From assembly GCF_036188265.1 (NCBI RefSeq), contig NZ_CP108093.1, positions 3,740,001 through 3,804,000 of the forward strand: a DNA stretch of 64,000 bases, in the 5' to 3' direction. Both the position numbers and the translations under genes were made by a program. This DNA comes from Streptomyces sp. NBC_00247. GTDB taxonomy: Bacteria; Actinomycetota; Actinomycetes; Streptomycetales; Streptomycetaceae. Under the pieces are notes generated by a model that was not told the DNA's origin, did not search any database, and saw only the letters and a program-made list of their open reading frames with translations. Shown piece by piece: positions 27,812-37,550 of this stretch. The first letter of the stretch is position 1, and every line of letters begins with the position of its first letter.

Positions 27812-28588
27812 TCAGCCGAAGCGGCCCGAGATGTAGTCCTCGGTCGCCTGGACCGACGGGTTGGAGAAGATCCGCTCCGTCTCGTCTATCTCGATGAGAC
27901 GGCCCGGCTTGCCGACCGCGGCGAGGTTGAAGAAGGCCGTGCGGTCGGAGACGCGCGCCGCCTGCTGCATGTTGTGCGTCACGATGACGATCGTGAAGCG
28001 TTCCTTCAGCTCGCTGATCAGGTCCTCGACCGCGAGGGTCGAGATCGGGTCGAGCGCGGAGCACGGCTCGTCCATCAGCAGGACCTCGGGCTCGACCGCG
28101 ATGGCGCGGGCGATGCAGAGTCGCTGCTGCTGACCGCCGGAGAGGCCGGAGCCCGGCTTGTTCAGGCGGTCCTTGACCTCGTTCCAGAGGTTGGCGCCCT
28201 GGAGCGACTTCTCGACGACGTCGTTCAGCTCGCTCTTGCGGTACTTGCCGTTGAGCTTCAGGCCCGCCGCGACGTTGTCGAAGATCGACATGGTCGGGAA
28301 GGGGTTGGGGCGCTGGAAGACCATGCCGACCGTGCGGCGCACGGTGACCGGGTCGACGTTCGATCCGTACAGGTTCTCGTCGTCCAGCAGCACCTTGCCC
28401 TCGACGCGGCCACCGGGGGTGACCTCGTGCATCCGGTTCAGGGTGCGCAGGAAGGTGGACTTGCCGCAGCCGGAGGGGCCGATGAAGGCCGTCACGGAGC
28501 GGGGTTCGACGGTCATCGAGATGTCCTCGATGGCCTTGTGGCTGCCGTAGTAGGCGGTGAGGCCGCTGACGTCGATGCGCTTCGCCAT
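27812..28588 (-). CDS. pstB: phosphate ABC transporter ATP-binding protein
   Basis: A 258-residue ABC ATPase: Walker [10 protein letters not shown], signature LSGGQQQR, Walker [14 protein letters not shown] and the His switch ITHNM-like VTHNMQQ. The PstB-specific text [12 protein letters not shown] and [12 protein letters not shown] is present. It energises high-affinity phosphate import with PstC and PstA. The ATG at 28588 is preferred; an in-frame GTG lies three codons upstream. It is the last gene of pstS-pstC-pstA-pstB. Confidence 0.97.
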   Translation of the reverse strand: MAKRIDVSGLTAYYGSHKAIEDISMTVEPRSVTAFIGPSGCGKSTFLRTLNRMHEVTPGGRVEGKVLLDDENLYGSNVDPVTVRRTVGMVFQRPNPFPTMSIFDNVAAGLKLNGKYRKSELNDVVEKSLQGANLWNEVKDRLNKPGSGLSGGQQQRLCIARAIAVEPEVLLMDEPCSALDPISTLAVEDLISELKERFTIVIVTHNMQQAARVSDRTAFFNLAAVGKPGRLIEIDETERIFSNPSVQATEDYISGRFG

Positions 28589-28617
28589 CTGAATCACTGC
28601 TTCTTTCGTGGCCGCGG

Positions 28618-29688
28618 TCAGCGGCTGGTCTTCGGGGCCTTCCAGCGGGCGATGCCGCGGGCCACCAAGTTGAGGATCATGACGAAGGCGATCAGCACCA
28701 GTGCCGCGCCCCAGGCGCGGTCGTACGACGCCTCGGAACCGACCTTGTACTGGTCCCAGATGTAGAAGGGGAGCGAGGACTGGGGGCCGTCGAAGGGGTT
28801 GGTGTTGATCAGCTGGCTGCCGAAGACGAGCAGGATGATCGGCGCGGTCTCACCGGCGACACGCGCGATGGCGAGCATGACACCCGTGGTGATGCCGCCG
28901 ATCGCGGTCGGGAGGACCACCTTCAAGATGGTGCGCCACTTCGGGATGCCGAGGGCGAACGACGCCTCGCGCAGCTCGTTCGGGACGAGCTTGAGCATCT
29001 CCTCGGTGGAGCGGACCACGACCGGGATCATCAGGATCGACAGGGCGAGCGAGCCCATCAGGCCGGACGGCCCGAGGTCGGCCATGAGCATGATCGAGAG
29101 GATGAAGAGGCCGGCGACGATGGAGGGGATGCCCGTCATCACGTCGACGAAGAAGGTGACCGCCTTGGCGAGGGTGCCCTTGCCGTACTCCACCAGGTAG
29201 ACGGCGGTGAGCAGGCCGATCGGCGCGGAGATGACGGTGGCGATGCCGACCTGCTCCAGGGTGCCGACCAGTGCGTGGTAGACGCCGCCGCCCGGCTCGG
29301 CGGAGAGCACTCCGGCCATCGAGTGGGTGAGGAAGTAGCCGTCGAGGACCTTCGCTCCCCGGGCCGCCGTGGTCCAGAGCAGGGAGGCCAGCGGGATGAT
29401 CGCGAGGACGAAGCAGACCCAGACGACGCTGGTCGCGAGGCGGTCCTTCGCCTGGCGCTGGTTCTCGACCACCGTGGTGGTCACGTACGAGATCGCCAGG
29501 AAGAGCAGCGCGGCGATCAGGCCCCACTGGACACGGCTGTCCAGGCCTGCCGCCGAGCCGATGCCGACGGCGAGGAGGATCGCGACGACGGCGAAACCGA
29601 GCGGGGCCCAGCGCGGGAGGGCGCGACTGCTGAGGGAGCCCTTGGACGGCGTCGGACGGTCCTGGACGCCGGTCGATGCGTGGCTCAT
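28618..29688 (-). CDS. pstA: phosphate ABC transporter permease PstA
   Basis: A 356-residue permease with an N-terminal cytoplasmic segment, two helices, then a MetI-like core of six helices. The EAA loop is [20 protein letters not shown] and the PstA text [17 protein letters not shown] is present. It forms the heterodimeric channel with PstC. Its ATG overlaps the pstC stop by 4 nt. Confidence 0.96.
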   Translation of the reverse strand: MSHASTGVQDRPTPSKGSLSSRALPRWAPLGFAVVAILLAVGIGSAAGLDSRVQWGLIAALLFLAISYVTTTVVENQRQAKDRLATSVVWVCFVLAIIPLASLLWTTAARGAKVLDGYFLTHSMAGVLSAEPGGGVYHALVGTLEQVGIATVISAPIGLLTAVYLVEYGKGTLAKAVTFFVDVMTGIPSIVAGLFILSIMLMADLGPSGLMGSLALSILMIPVVVRSTEEMLKLVPNELREASFALGIPKWRTILKVVLPTAIGGITTGVMLAIARVAGETAPIILLVFGSQLINTNPFDGPQSSLPFYIWDQYKVGSEASYDRAWGAALVLIAFVMILNLVARGIARWKAPKTSR

Positions 29689-30680
29689 GCGTTGGCCCCC
29701 GAGTACTCCTTGCGGCGGGCGATGATGAGCCGGGCCGCGCCGTTGACCAGCAGGGTGAGCACGAAGAGGACGAGACCGGAGGCGATCAGGGCGTCACGCC
29801 CGAACTGGGTGGACTCGTCGAACTTCGCGGCGATGTTCTGGGCGAAGGTGCCGCCGCCCGGGTTGAGCAGGTGGAACGAGATGAGGAAGCTGGGCGAGAG
29901 GACCGTGGCGACGGCCATCGTCTCGCCGAGTGCGCGTCCCAGGCCGAGCATCGAGGCGGAGATCACGCCGGAACGGCCGAAGGGCAGCACCGAGAGGCGG
30001 ATGACCTCCCAGCGGGTGGCGCCCAGCGCCAGGGCGGCTTCCTCGTTCATCCGCGGGACCTGGAGGAAGACCTCGCGGCTGACGCTGGTCACGATCGGCA
30101 GGATCATGATCGCGAGCAGGATGCCGACGGTGAAGAGCGAGCGGGCGACGCCGACTTCGGTCTTCTCGAAGAGGTACGTCCAGCCGAAGAACTGGTCGAG
30201 CCAGAGGTTGAGGCCCTCCAGGTGCGGGACCAGGACGAGGGCGCCCCAGATGCCGTACACGATCGAGGGGACCGCGGCGAGCAGGTCGACCGCGTAGGAG
30301 AGCGGCGCGGCCAGCTTGCGCGGTGCGTAGTGCGAGATGAAGAGGGCGATGCCGACAGCGACCGGGACCGCGATGACCATCGCGACGATCGAGCTGACGA
30401 CGGTGCCGAAGAGCAGGACCGCGATGCCGAAGACCGGAGGGTCGCCCGCCGGGTTCCAGTCGAAGGTGGTGAGGAAGTTGCCCTCGTCCTTCGAGACGGC
30501 GAGTACGGCGCGGTAGGTGAGGAACACGGCGATGGACGCCATGATCACGAGAAGCAGGATGCCGGAGCCCCGGGAGAGGCCCAGGAAGATCTTGTCGCCC
30601 GCGCGCCCGCCGGACGTGGCGGGGCGGCTCTGGCGGGCCGGCGGTGCCGGTGGGATGTCTATCGGTGTGGTGGAGGCCAT
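29685..30680 (-). CDS. pstC: phosphate ABC transporter permease PstC
   Basis: A 331-residue permease with six helices: LLLVIMASIAVFLTYRAV as the first, the EAA loop MNEEAALALGATRWEVIRL, and GRALGETMAVATV. The ATG at 30680 gives a normal PstC N-terminus. It overlaps pstA by 4 nt. The 300-nt gap from pstS contains tandem repeats and a hairpin that probably lower pstCAB relative to pstS expression. Confidence 0.96.
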   Translation of the reverse strand: MASTTPIDIPPAPPARQSRPATSGGRAGDKIFLGLSRGSGILLLVIMASIAVFLTYRAVLAVSKDEGNFLTTFDWNPAGDPPVFGIAVLLFGTVVSSIVAMVIAVPVAVGIALFISHYAPRKLAAPLSYAVDLLAAVPSIVYGIWGALVLVPHLEGLNLWLDQFFGWTYLFEKTEVGVARSLFTVGILLAIMILPIVTSVSREVFLQVPRMNEEAALALGATRWEVIRLSVLPFGRSGVISASMLGLGRALGETMAVATVLSPSFLISFHLLNPGGGTFAQNIAAKFDESTQFGRDALIASGLVLFVLTLLVNGAARLIIARRKEYSGANA

Positions 30681-30811
30681 GGTCTTTCCGGTCTGTGTGA
30701 GGGAGCGGGGCTCCCCTGGCGGCGGTGCACCGGATGGGAAAGCGCGGCGGCCGGCCGGTGGCCGACGCCCCTTTCGGGGCCCCTGCCCGACCTGCCGCCG
30801 GTCGTTCGTGG

Positions 30812-30850
30812 CCGTGCGGCCCGGTCCGGACGAGGGGCCGGGCCGCACGG
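30812..30850 (-). terminator. strong hairpin between pstS and pstC (attenuator candidate)
   Basis: A perfect 13-bp inverted repeat (CCGTGCGGCCCGG ... CCGGGCCGCACGG, loop 13 nt) lies downstream of pstS and upstream of pstC on the transcribed strand. There is no T-tract, so partial termination or 3'-end protection of the pstS message is more likely than complete termination. Confidence 0.7.
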
Positions 30851-30877
30851 GGTTCCGCCCGGAGGCGGAGGTGTCGC

Positions 30878-30973
30878 TGGTGTGACGTGGAGCCGGTGTC
30901 ACGAGGAGCTGGTGTGACGTGGAGCCGGTGTCACGAGGAGCTGGTGTGACGTGGAGCCGGTGTCACGTGGAGC
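30878..30973 (-). repeat. three tandem 32-bp repeats in the pstS-pstC gap
   Basis: Three contiguous 32-bp units start at 30878, 30910 and 30942. Units 1 and 2 are identical and unit 3 differs by one base. Each contains GTGAC and GTCAC arms about 10 nt apart, so the transcript could form three similar small hairpins immediately after the pstS stop. Confidence 0.9.
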
Positions 30974-30980
30974 TGTGTGA

Positions 30981-32126
30981 CTAGGAGAGGGCCGAGATGG
31001 TCTCGCGGACCTTCGCGTTGATCTCGGCCGGGATCGGCGCGTAGCCGGCCTCGGTGAGGAGCTTCTGGCCCGCGTCGGAGGCGGTGTAGGTCAGGAAGGA
31101 CTTGACCGTCGGAAGGGTCTCGGCCTTGTTGCCGGTGTCGCAGACGACCTCGTACGTGACCAGGACGATCGGGTAGGCGCCCTCGGCCTTGGTGGTGTAG
31201 TCGAGGTCGAGCGCCAGGTCCTTGCCGGTGCCCTTGATCTTGGCGGCGGCGATGGCGGCGGAGGCGGTCTCCGGGGAGGCCTTGACCGGGGCGGCGGCAC
31301 CGGTGTTGATGTCGACGGTGGAGATCGACTGCGAGGAGGCGTACGAGAGCTCGAAGTAGCCGATCGCTCCGTCGACCTGCTTCACCTGGGCGGCGACGCC
31401 GGCGGAGCCGGTCGCGGCCTGGCCACCGGGGGCCGGCCACTTCTTCTCGGGCTCGTACTTCCAGTCGTCCGCGGCGGTGGCGGCGAGGTACTTGCCGAGG
31501 TTCTGCGTGGTGCCGGAGTCCTCGGAGCGGTGGAAGGGCTGGATCGCCTTGTCCGGCAGGTCGACGCCCGGGTTGAGCTTGGCGATGGCCGCGTCGTTCC
31601 ACTTCTTGATCTTCGTGTCGAAGATCTTCGCGAGGGTGGGGGCGTCCAGCGTCAGGCTGTCGACACCTTCGAGGTGGAAGCCGATCGCGATCGGGCCGCC
31701 GACCATCGGGAGGTTGATGCCCTGGCCGGTCTTGCAGATCTTCTTCGAGTCGGCGACCTCTTCCGGCTTCAGCGCGGAGTCGGAGCCGGCGAAGCCGACG
31801 GTGCCCTGGTTGAAGGCGATGATGCCTTCACCGGAGGAGGAGGACTTGTAGTTGACCTCGACGCCGGAGCAGGCGGCCATGTAGTTCTTCACCCAGAGGT
31901 CCACGGCGTTCTTCTGCGCGCTGGAACCGGAGGCCAGCAGCTGGCCGGTGGCACCGTCGCAGGAGATGTCCGAGGCGGCGGCGGAGGCGGACTGGCTGGA
32001 GCCACCGCTCGTCGCGTCGCTGCTGGTGTTGTCGTCCGAACCGCACGCCGTGAGGACCAGGGCGCCGGAGACGGCGAGGGCACCGAGCGCGGTGGCACGA
32101 AGCCGGTTCTTGCGCTGAAGCTTCAC
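30981..32126 (-). CDS. pstS: phosphate-binding lipoprotein PstS
   Basis: A 381-residue periplasmic-type binding protein. The lipobox is LVLTACGSDD (Cys at about residue 28), followed by a Ser-rich linker. Phosphate-site text includes ASGSSAQKNAVDLWV, SGEGIIAFNQGTVGFAGSDS and HRSEDSGTT. It captures phosphate outside the membrane and delivers it to PstCA. A PHO-box-like direct repeat lies about 120-160 nt upstream. Confidence 0.97.
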   Translation of the reverse strand: MKLQRKNRLRATALGALAVSGALVLTACGSDDNTSSDATSGGSSQSASAAASDISCDGATGQLLASGSSAQKNAVDLWVKNYMAACSGVEVNYKSSSSGEGIIAFNQGTVGFAGSDSALKPEEVADSKKICKTGQGINLPMVGGPIAIGFHLEGVDSLTLDAPTLAKIFDTKIKKWNDAAIAKLNPGVDLPDKAIQPFHRSEDSGTTQNLGKYLAATAADDWKYEPEKKWPAPGGQAATGSAGVAAQVKQVDGAIGYFELSYASSQSISTVDINTGAAAPVKASPETASAAIAAAKIKGTGKDLALDLDYTTKAEGAYPIVLVTYEVVCDTGNKAETLPTVKSFLTYTASDAGQKLLTEAGYAPIPAEINAKVRETISALS

Positions 32127-32244
32127 TTTCGGGTGTTTCCTTCCAGGAGCCGCCGTGGTCGATACGTTCTACGACGGCGTGCGATGAGGAGTGGTGCGTT
32201 GGCTGAGCGCCTCGCACCGTGTAAGTCCGAAATTAGGCAGAACA

Positions 32245-32284
32245 GGTGAAGCGGCCTACGGGGAGGAGTGAACGGAAGGTGAAC
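32245..32284 (-). promoter_or_regulatory. PHO box (PhoP direct repeats) upstream of pstS
   Basis: On the plus strand, GGTGAAG (32245), AGTGAAC (32267) and GGTGAAC (32278) are phased by 22 and 11 nt. On the pstS strand these read as GTTCACC-type units with 11-nt periodicity, matching the PhoP-binding direct repeat of Streptomyces, with one degenerate unit in the middle. This predicts induction of pstS under phosphate limitation. Confidence 0.85.
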
Positions 32285-32357
32285 CGTGCGGGACGGTGCG
32301 GGGTCGCGGCCCCCCGGGGTGTTCCTGGGCGCGGTCCGGCCCCGCTCCGGCGCACGG

Positions 32358-32394
32358 GTGCCACCCCGTAGGCGTGAGGCGTACGGGGTGGCAC
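32358..32394 (-). terminator. terminator after the ppk-CHAD-NUDIX genes
   Basis: A perfect 13-bp stem (GTGCCACCCCGTA / TACGGGGTGGCAC) with an 11-nt loop lies 60 nt downstream of the NUDIX stop codon and upstream of the pstS promoter. Confidence 0.82.
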
Positions 32395-32453
32395 GGCGGG
32401 GAGACCCCCGCTGACCCGCAGGGCCGCCCGGGCCGCTCAGGTCGCCCGGACCG

Positions 32454-32870
32454 TCAGGCGTCCGGCCGGGCGGCGATCATCGCGTCGAGCGGCACCCGGT
32501 CGGCGGGGCGGGTCAGCCGGTCGCGGGCGGCGGCGGGGGAGAGCCAGGCGACGCGGTCCACCTCGTCGTTGGGTACGAAGGCTCCGCCCGTGGCGGGGGC
32601 CTCCCAGTAGAAGACCTCCTTGGGGTGCCCGTTCACCTCGTACCGCAGCATCGGCAGCGCGGCGCCGGGCTCGCAGTGGTGGCCGGTCTCCTCCAGCACC
32701 TCGCGGACCGCCGCGTCCCGCGGTTCCTCGCCACGCTTCAGCTTCCCCTTGGGGTGCGACCAGTCGTCGTACCGGGGCCGGTGCACGAGGCAGACCTCGA
32801 GCCCGCCGTCGTACGGGGAGCGGCGCCAGAGCACGCAGCCGGCGGCGACCACCGGTCCGGGCGGGCTCAT
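32454..32870 (-). CDS. NUDIX hydrolase
   Basis: A 138-residue protein with the complete NUDIX box GKLKRGEEPRDAAVREVLEETG (written here as G-x5-E-x7-REV-x-EE-x-G). Upstream text VLWRRSPYDGGLEVCLVHRPRYD is typical of MutT/Ap-type actinobacterial NUDIX enzymes. It lacks the C-terminal histidine-phosphatase domain found in some actinobacterial MutT1 proteins. It is coupled to the CHAD gene by a 4-nt overlap. A role in nucleotide clean-up or polyphosphate metabolism is suggested by context only. Confidence 0.92.
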   Translation of the reverse strand: MSPPGPVVAAGCVLWRRSPYDGGLEVCLVHRPRYDDWSHPKGKLKRGEEPRDAAVREVLEETGHHCEPGAALPMLRYEVNGHPKEVFYWEAPATGGAFVPNDEVDRVAWLSPAAARDRLTRPADRVPLDAMIAARPDA

Positions 32871-33898
32871 GGCGCCGCCACGGCCGCCGCGTACGGCCAG
32901 GTCTCGCGGAACACGCAGCGCGCGGCGTCGACCTCGTGGCGCTGGTCGGCGTGGAGCACGCCGAGGGCGTACGCGGTGGCCGGGGCGATGCGGGGGGTGC
33001 GGGCCGCCGCGGAGGCGGCCGAGGCGGCCTCGGAGGCCTCCCGGTGCAGGTCGAGGGCGCGCTCCGGACCGGTGAGGACCGGGTCGGGGGTGCCGGCCAC
33101 GACCTCGTGGGCGTACCGGTGCAGGCGGAGCAGCAGCCGGATCTGGTGCCAGTGCGCGTCGTGCGCCTCGTTGTAGACGTCCGCCCCGTCGCCGGGCGGC
33201 AGGGCCGCGACGGCTCCGAGCAGCTGCTGCCGGGCGTGTTCGGCGGGGTCGAGGAGGGTTTCGGCGGCGGGTGCGCCGGCTCGGGCGGTCAGCGGCACCT
33301 CGGAGGCCAGTAGCGCGACGGAGTCGGCGACCGCGTGGAAGCGGGAGGAGCCGAGTGCCTGGAGGGCTGCGGAGTGGGCACGGGTGCGGGCCAGGGTGAG
33401 CTGGCGTTCCAGCAGGGCTCCGGCGCGGGCCGCGCCGACGTCCATGGCCGCCCGGTCGGTACCGGCGCCCCCGCCGGCGCCGGCGGGGGCCTTGCCACTG
33501 CGGGCGGCCGGGAGGTGGGCGCCGGACAGGTGGTGGAGGGCTTCGAGGAGCCGCAGGAGCCGGGTGGAGCAGTCGTGCTCGCGGGCGAGGGTGCCGGAGA
33601 GCCAGGCCAGTTCGGCGCGGAGCTGGTCGGCCCAGCCGGGGTCGAGGAGCCCCTTGAAGGTGTGCAGGGTCCCGCTGATGCGGCGGGCGGACCGGCGCAG
33701 CGCGCGGGCGGCCTCTTCGGTGCCGCGGCCGCCGGAATCCGTGGGGGCGCTCTGTTCGCGGTGCAGGCGCAGACTTCGCAGGAAGTCGGCCGCCTGGGCG
33801 CGGAGGTAGGGCGCCAGTACCGCCTCGGCGGTCAGTGCCGTGGCGGTACCGGGCGTCTGCTGGTCAGGGCGTCGCACGCCTGCGCCTCCGTGCATCAA
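32867..33898 (-). CDS. CHAD-domain protein
   Basis: A 343-residue, largely helical protein rich in conserved His/Arg/Lys pairs, for example [31 protein letters not shown] and [15 protein letters not shown]. This is characteristic of CHAD domains, which bind inorganic polyphosphate. It lies directly downstream of ppk and overlaps its 3' end by about 35 nt, so a polyphosphate role is well supported. Start codons at 33898 and 33895 (ATG), or a GTG seven codons downstream of 33898, are possible. Confidence 0.9.
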   Translation of the reverse strand: MMHGGAGVRRPDQQTPGTATALTAEAVLAPYLRAQAADFLRSLRLHREQSAPTDSGGRGTEEAARALRRSARRISGTLHTFKGLLDPGWADQLRAELAWLSGTLAREHDCSTRLLRLLEALHHLSGAHLPAARSGKAPAGAGGGAGTDRAAMDVGAARAGALLERQLTLARTRAHSAALQALGSSRFHAVADSVALLASEVPLTARAGAPAAETLLDPAEHARQQLLGAVAALPPGDGADVYNEAHDAHWHQIRLLLRLHRYAHEVVAGTPDPVLTGPERALDLHREASEAASAASAAARTPRIAPATAYALGVLHADQRHEVDAARCVFRETWPYAAAVAAP

Positions 33899-36137
33899 TG
33901 AGCATTTCCTGTACGTGCCGCAGGGGCTGGCCGTCCGCGTCGGTGGAGTGGCGGGTCCATTCGCCGTCGGGACCCAGGTGCCACGACGAGGTCGTGTCGG
34001 CCATGCCGGTCTCCAGGAGCCGGCTGAGTGCGGCGCGGTGGGCGGGGTCGGTGACCCGGACCAGGGCTTCGATCCGGCGGTCGAGGTTGCGGTGCATCAT
34101 GTCGGCGCTGCCGAACCAGACCTCGGGCTCGCCTCCGTTGCCGAAGGAGAAGAGCCGCGAGTGTTCGAGGAAGCGGCCGAGTATGGAGCGGACCCGGATG
34201 TTCTCCGAGAGGCCGGCGACTCCGGGGCGTATCGCGCAGATGCCGCGTACCCAGATGTCCACGGGGACTCCGGCCTGCGACGCCCGGTAGCAGGCGTCGA
34301 TGATCGCTTCGTCGACCATGGAGTTGACCTTGAAGCGGACGTAGGAGGGGCGCCCGGCGCGGTGGTGGGCGATCTCCTTGTTGATGCGGGCGACGAGCCC
34401 GTCGCGGAGCGACTTGGGGGCGACGAGCAGTCGGCGGTAGGTCTCGCGGCGGGAGTAGCCGGAGAGCCGGTTGAAGAGGTCGGAGAGGTCGGCGCCGACC
34501 TGCGGGTCGGCGGTGAGCAGGCCGATGTCCTCGTAGAGCCGGGCCGTCTTGGGGTGGTAGTTGCCGGTGCCGACGTGGGAGTAGCGGCGCAGGGTGTCGC
34601 CCTCCTGGCGGACGACGAGCGACAGCTTGCAGTGGGTCTTGAGCCCGACGAGGCCGTAGACGACGTGGCAGCCGGCCTCTTCCAGCTTGCGGGCCCACTT
34701 GATGTTGGCCTGTTCGTCGAAGCGGGCCTTGATCTCGACGAGGACGAGGACCTGCTTGCCGGACTCGGCGGCGTCGATGAGGGCGTCCACTATCGGGGAG
34801 TCGCCGGAGGTGCGGTAGAGCGTCTGCTTGATCGCCAGCACGTCCGGGTCGCCCGCCGCCTGTTCCAGGAACGCCTGGACGGAGGTGGAGAAGGAGTCGT
34901 ACGGGTGGTGGAGCAGCACGTCCCGTTCGCGGAGCGCGGCGAAGATGTCCGGCGCGGACGCGGACTCGACCTCGGCGAGGTCGCGGTGGGTGCCGGCGAC
35001 GAACTTGGGGTATTTCAGCTCCTGCCGGTCCAGGGACGCTATGCCGAAGAGTCCGGTGAGGTCGAGCGGGCCGGGCAGCGGGTAGACCTCGGCGTCGGTG
35101 ACCTTCAGCTCGCGGACGAGCAGGTCGAGGACGTAGGGGTCGATGGACTCCTCGACCTCCAGGCGGACCGGCGGCCCGAAGCGGCGCCGCATGAGCTCCT
35201 TCTCCAGGGCCTGGAGGAGGTTCTCGGCGTCGTCCTCCTCGACTTCCAGGTCCTCGTTCCGGGTGACCCGGAACATGTGGTGGGCGAGCACCTCCATGCC
35301 CGGGAAGAGCTCTTCGAGGTGGGCGGCGATGACGTCCTCGATGGGGACGTACCGCTGCGGGGACGCCTCCAGGAAGCGGGTGAGCAGCGGCGGCACCTTG
35401 ACCCGGGCGAAGTGGCGGTGGCCGCTGACCGGGTTGCGTACGACGACGGCGAGGTTGAGCGAGAGGCCGGAGATGTACGGGAAGGGGTGCGCCGGGTCCA
35501 CCGCGAGCGGGGTGAGGACGGGGAAGACGCGCTGGCGGAAGAAGGTGAAGAGGCGGGCCTGCTCCTTCTCCGTGAGGTCGGGCCAGCGGATCAGCTGGAT
35601 GCCTTCGTCGGAGAGGGCCGGGGCGATGTCCTGCTGGTAGCAGGCGGCGTGCCGGGCCATGAGTTCGCGGGAGCGGGTCCAGATCTGTTCCAGCACCTCG
35701 CGGGGCTGGAGCCCGGACGCGGAGCGGGTGGCCACGCCGGTGGCGATGCGGCGCTTGAGGCCGGCGACCCGGACCATGAAGAACTCGTCCAGGTTGGACG
35801 CGAAGATGGCGAGGAAGTTGGCCCGTTCGAGGAGGGGCGTCGCGGGGTCCTCGGCCAGTTCGAGAACGCGTTCGTTGAAGGCGAGCCAGCTGCGTTCCCG
35901 GTCGAGGAAGCGGTCCCCGGGAAGGCTGCCGCCGTCGCGGCGCGGCTCGTAGGAGCCGGCGTCGGCGTCGAGGCCATGGTCCAGGTCTGCGGTGGTGGAG
36001 AACCCCGCCGAGCGCGGCGAACCCTTGGACACCGCCGGCGGGCGGTGTGCGACGGGGGACCCGGCCGACGGCTGGGCCGGAGAGGCTGACGAGGCGGCGG
36101 GCTGGACCGGTGCATCGGCGCTGGGCTGCTGGCTCAT
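33864..36137 (-). CDS. ppk: polyphosphate kinase
   Basis: A 757-residue PPK1-type enzyme that reversibly makes polyphosphate from ATP. The first 75 residues are a disordered Ala/Pro/Ser-rich extension, longer than in most bacterial PPKs. The four PPK domains follow: [19 protein letters not shown] at the N-domain, the [13 protein letters not shown] region, and the catalytic histidines in [17 protein letters not shown] and [15 protein letters not shown]. The ATG at 36137 starts the protein after a clear intergenic region. Confidence 0.96.
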   Translation of the reverse strand: MSQQPSADAPVQPAASSASPAQPSAGSPVAHRPPAVSKGSPRSAGFSTTADLDHGLDADAGSYEPRRDGGSLPGDRFLDRERSWLAFNERVLELAEDPATPLLERANFLAIFASNLDEFFMVRVAGLKRRIATGVATRSASGLQPREVLEQIWTRSRELMARHAACYQQDIAPALSDEGIQLIRWPDLTEKEQARLFTFFRQRVFPVLTPLAVDPAHPFPYISGLSLNLAVVVRNPVSGHRHFARVKVPPLLTRFLEASPQRYVPIEDVIAAHLEELFPGMEVLAHHMFRVTRNEDLEVEEDDAENLLQALEKELMRRRFGPPVRLEVEESIDPYVLDLLVRELKVTDAEVYPLPGPLDLTGLFGIASLDRQELKYPKFVAGTHRDLAEVESASAPDIFAALRERDVLLHHPYDSFSTSVQAFLEQAAGDPDVLAIKQTLYRTSGDSPIVDALIDAAESGKQVLVLVEIKARFDEQANIKWARKLEEAGCHVVYGLVGLKTHCKLSLVVRQEGDTLRRYSHVGTGNYHPKTARLYEDIGLLTADPQVGADLSDLFNRLSGYSRRETYRRLLVAPKSLRDGLVARINKEIAHHRAGRPSYVRFKVNSMVDEAIIDACYRASQAGVPVDIWVRGICAIRPGVAGLSENIRVRSILGRFLEHSRLFSFGNGGEPEVWFGSADMMHRNLDRRIEALVRVTDPAHRAALSRLLETGMADTTSSWHLGPDGEWTRHSTDADGQPLRHVQEMLIDARRRRRATP

Positions 36138-36530
36138 GGACCCATTCTTCCCGCTGAATGGCCCTATGGGCGCGTCGGAGCGGGGAAAGATCGCGGAAGG
36201 TCCGGGAGGGCGCTGGGGCTTTCCGTTGCGGGGGGCGGGCACAGCTGGCTGCATTCCGAGAGAGTCGCAAGCGAGTCTGAATGGACGGTAACGGCGACAT
36301 GACATGCAGGAAGCGGTGTGGACGCGGGGTGGTGCCCCGAGGGGGCGCCCACCTGCTGGTACGCGCCCCCTGTGGGGGACGGTAGGGCGTATCTCCCGGG
36401 TTGTCCGGACGCCGGGAAGGTGTACGACCGTACCGGCGGGGCGCCGAGCGTATACGGCCGCGCCGTCCGGGCTCCCCCCTCGTGGAGCCCGGACGGCGCG
36501 GCCTGCTGGTGCGGGGGTTGCGGGGCCGGG
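36138..36530. other. intergenic region upstream of ppk
   Basis: A 393-nt gap. The ppk promoter must lie at its left end, but I see no convincing PHO box (the best match is a weak GTTACCG on the minus strand near 36290). The right end contains the ABC-permease terminator. Nothing else was identified. Confidence 0.45.
36457..36502 (-). terminator. terminator of the gntR-ABC operon
   Basis: A perfect 19-bp stem (GCCGCGCCGTCCGGGCTCC and its complement) with an 8-nt loop sits about 30 nt beyond the permease stop codon. Confidence 0.92.
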
Positions 36531-37550
36531 TCAGGCGTGCAGGCGGCGCAGCAGCCGGTAGGCGAGGTACACGGCCAGGGCCGCGGCGGCGAGCAGGATG
36601 CCGCTCTCCACGAGCTGGAGCGGCCACCGGTGGGACTCCGGGTGGTAGTCCACGTAGCGTTGGGTGACGCCGAGGGCGTCCATGCACGGGTCGCTCTCCC
36701 TGGCGGGGCCGGCGCAGGTGTCGCCACTCAGGCGTTCACCGGTGCTCGTGAGGTAGCCCCAGCCGGTCACCCAGCGGTCCGCGTGGAAGTCGGAGTTCTC
36801 GGACGTCCCGTAGGTGGCCGTCACCGTCGGCCAGAGGCGGGCCCGTCCCCGGCTGAGCCCGTAGGCCACGATGCCGTGGGCGACCACGGTGACGGCGATG
36901 GACGCGAGGGTGCGCCGCAGCAGCAGGCCGGTGAAGGTGCCGACGGCCAGGCCGAAGAGGGCGTAGGCGAGGGGGAGCACTCCGCTCGCGGAGCGCACCC
37001 CGTCGAAGTACCACCCTTCGTTGTACTCCTCGGACTGTCCCGCGGCCCAGGCGGTGATGCCCGTCAGTACGAGGGTGGCCGCCACGGCCGCCGCGGTGGG
37101 CACGGCCAGCTTCGCGGTGAGCCAGCGGGCGGGCGACACGGACTGGGTCCAGGCGAGGCGGTGGGTGCCGCTCTCCAGTTCGCGGCCGATCGCCGGGCCC
37201 GCCATGAACGCCCCGTACACGGCGGGCAGGAGGACCAGGAGCAGCTCGACCCAGCTCCGGGCGGTGCGGAGGTGCTGCTGGCTGCCCAGGTAATCGCCTA
37301 CGGACTGCGCACAGGCGTGGGTCGGGGTGTTGCTGCCCACCTGGCAGCCGGTGCGGGCGAAGGCGGCGGCGTCGTGTCCGACCCAGAGGGCGACGGCCAC
37401 CAGCCCGGCGACCGCGAGCACGGTGAGGAGGATCAGCAGCTGGAACGCGCGCAGGTGCTGGCGGACGACGAGCCGGGCGGGGCCGCGCAGACCGGTGGAG
37501 GCGGTGGCGCGGCCGGGCGGGGCGGGGCGGGGCGGGGCGAGGGTGCTCAT
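36531..37550 (-). CDS. ABC transporter permease
   Basis: A 339-residue integral membrane protein with six predicted helices. A large extracellular loop contains cysteines between helices 1 and 2 (TGCQVGSNTPTHACAQS) and another before the last helix. ABC-2-like text such as GPAIGRELESGTHRLAWTQS occurs. It pairs with the adjacent ATPase; the start overlaps the ATPase stop by 4 nt. In YtrA-type operons such exporters respond to cell-wall-active compounds; the substrate here is unknown. Confidence 0.88.
   Translation of the reverse strand: MSTLAPPRPAPPGRATASTGLRGPARLVVRQHLRAFQLLILLTVLAVAGLVAVALWVGHDAAAFARTGCQVGSNTPTHACAQSVGDYLGSQQHLRTARSWVELLLVLLPAVYGAFMAGPAIGRELESGTHRLAWTQSVSPARWLTAKLAVPTAAAVAATLVLTGITAWAAGQSEEYNEGWYFDGVRSASGVLPLAYALFGLAVGTFTGLLLRRTLASIAVTVVAHGIVAYGLSRGRARLWPTVTATYGTSENSDFHADRWVTGWGYLTSTGERLSGDTCAGPARESDPCMDALGVTQRYVDYHPESHRWPLQLVESGILLAAAALAVYLAYRLLRRLHA

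Noticed and set aside
30878..30973. Tandem repeats as a CRISPR array
   Set aside because: The three 32-bp units are directly contiguous without spacers and no cas genes are present.
36138..36305. PHO box upstream of ppk
   Set aside because: Only a single weak GTTACCG match; no 11-nt phased second unit.
33895..36687. A 930-codon minus-strand frame over ppk
   Set aside because: It is a second frame of the ppk gene with Arg/Pro-rich composition and no domain.
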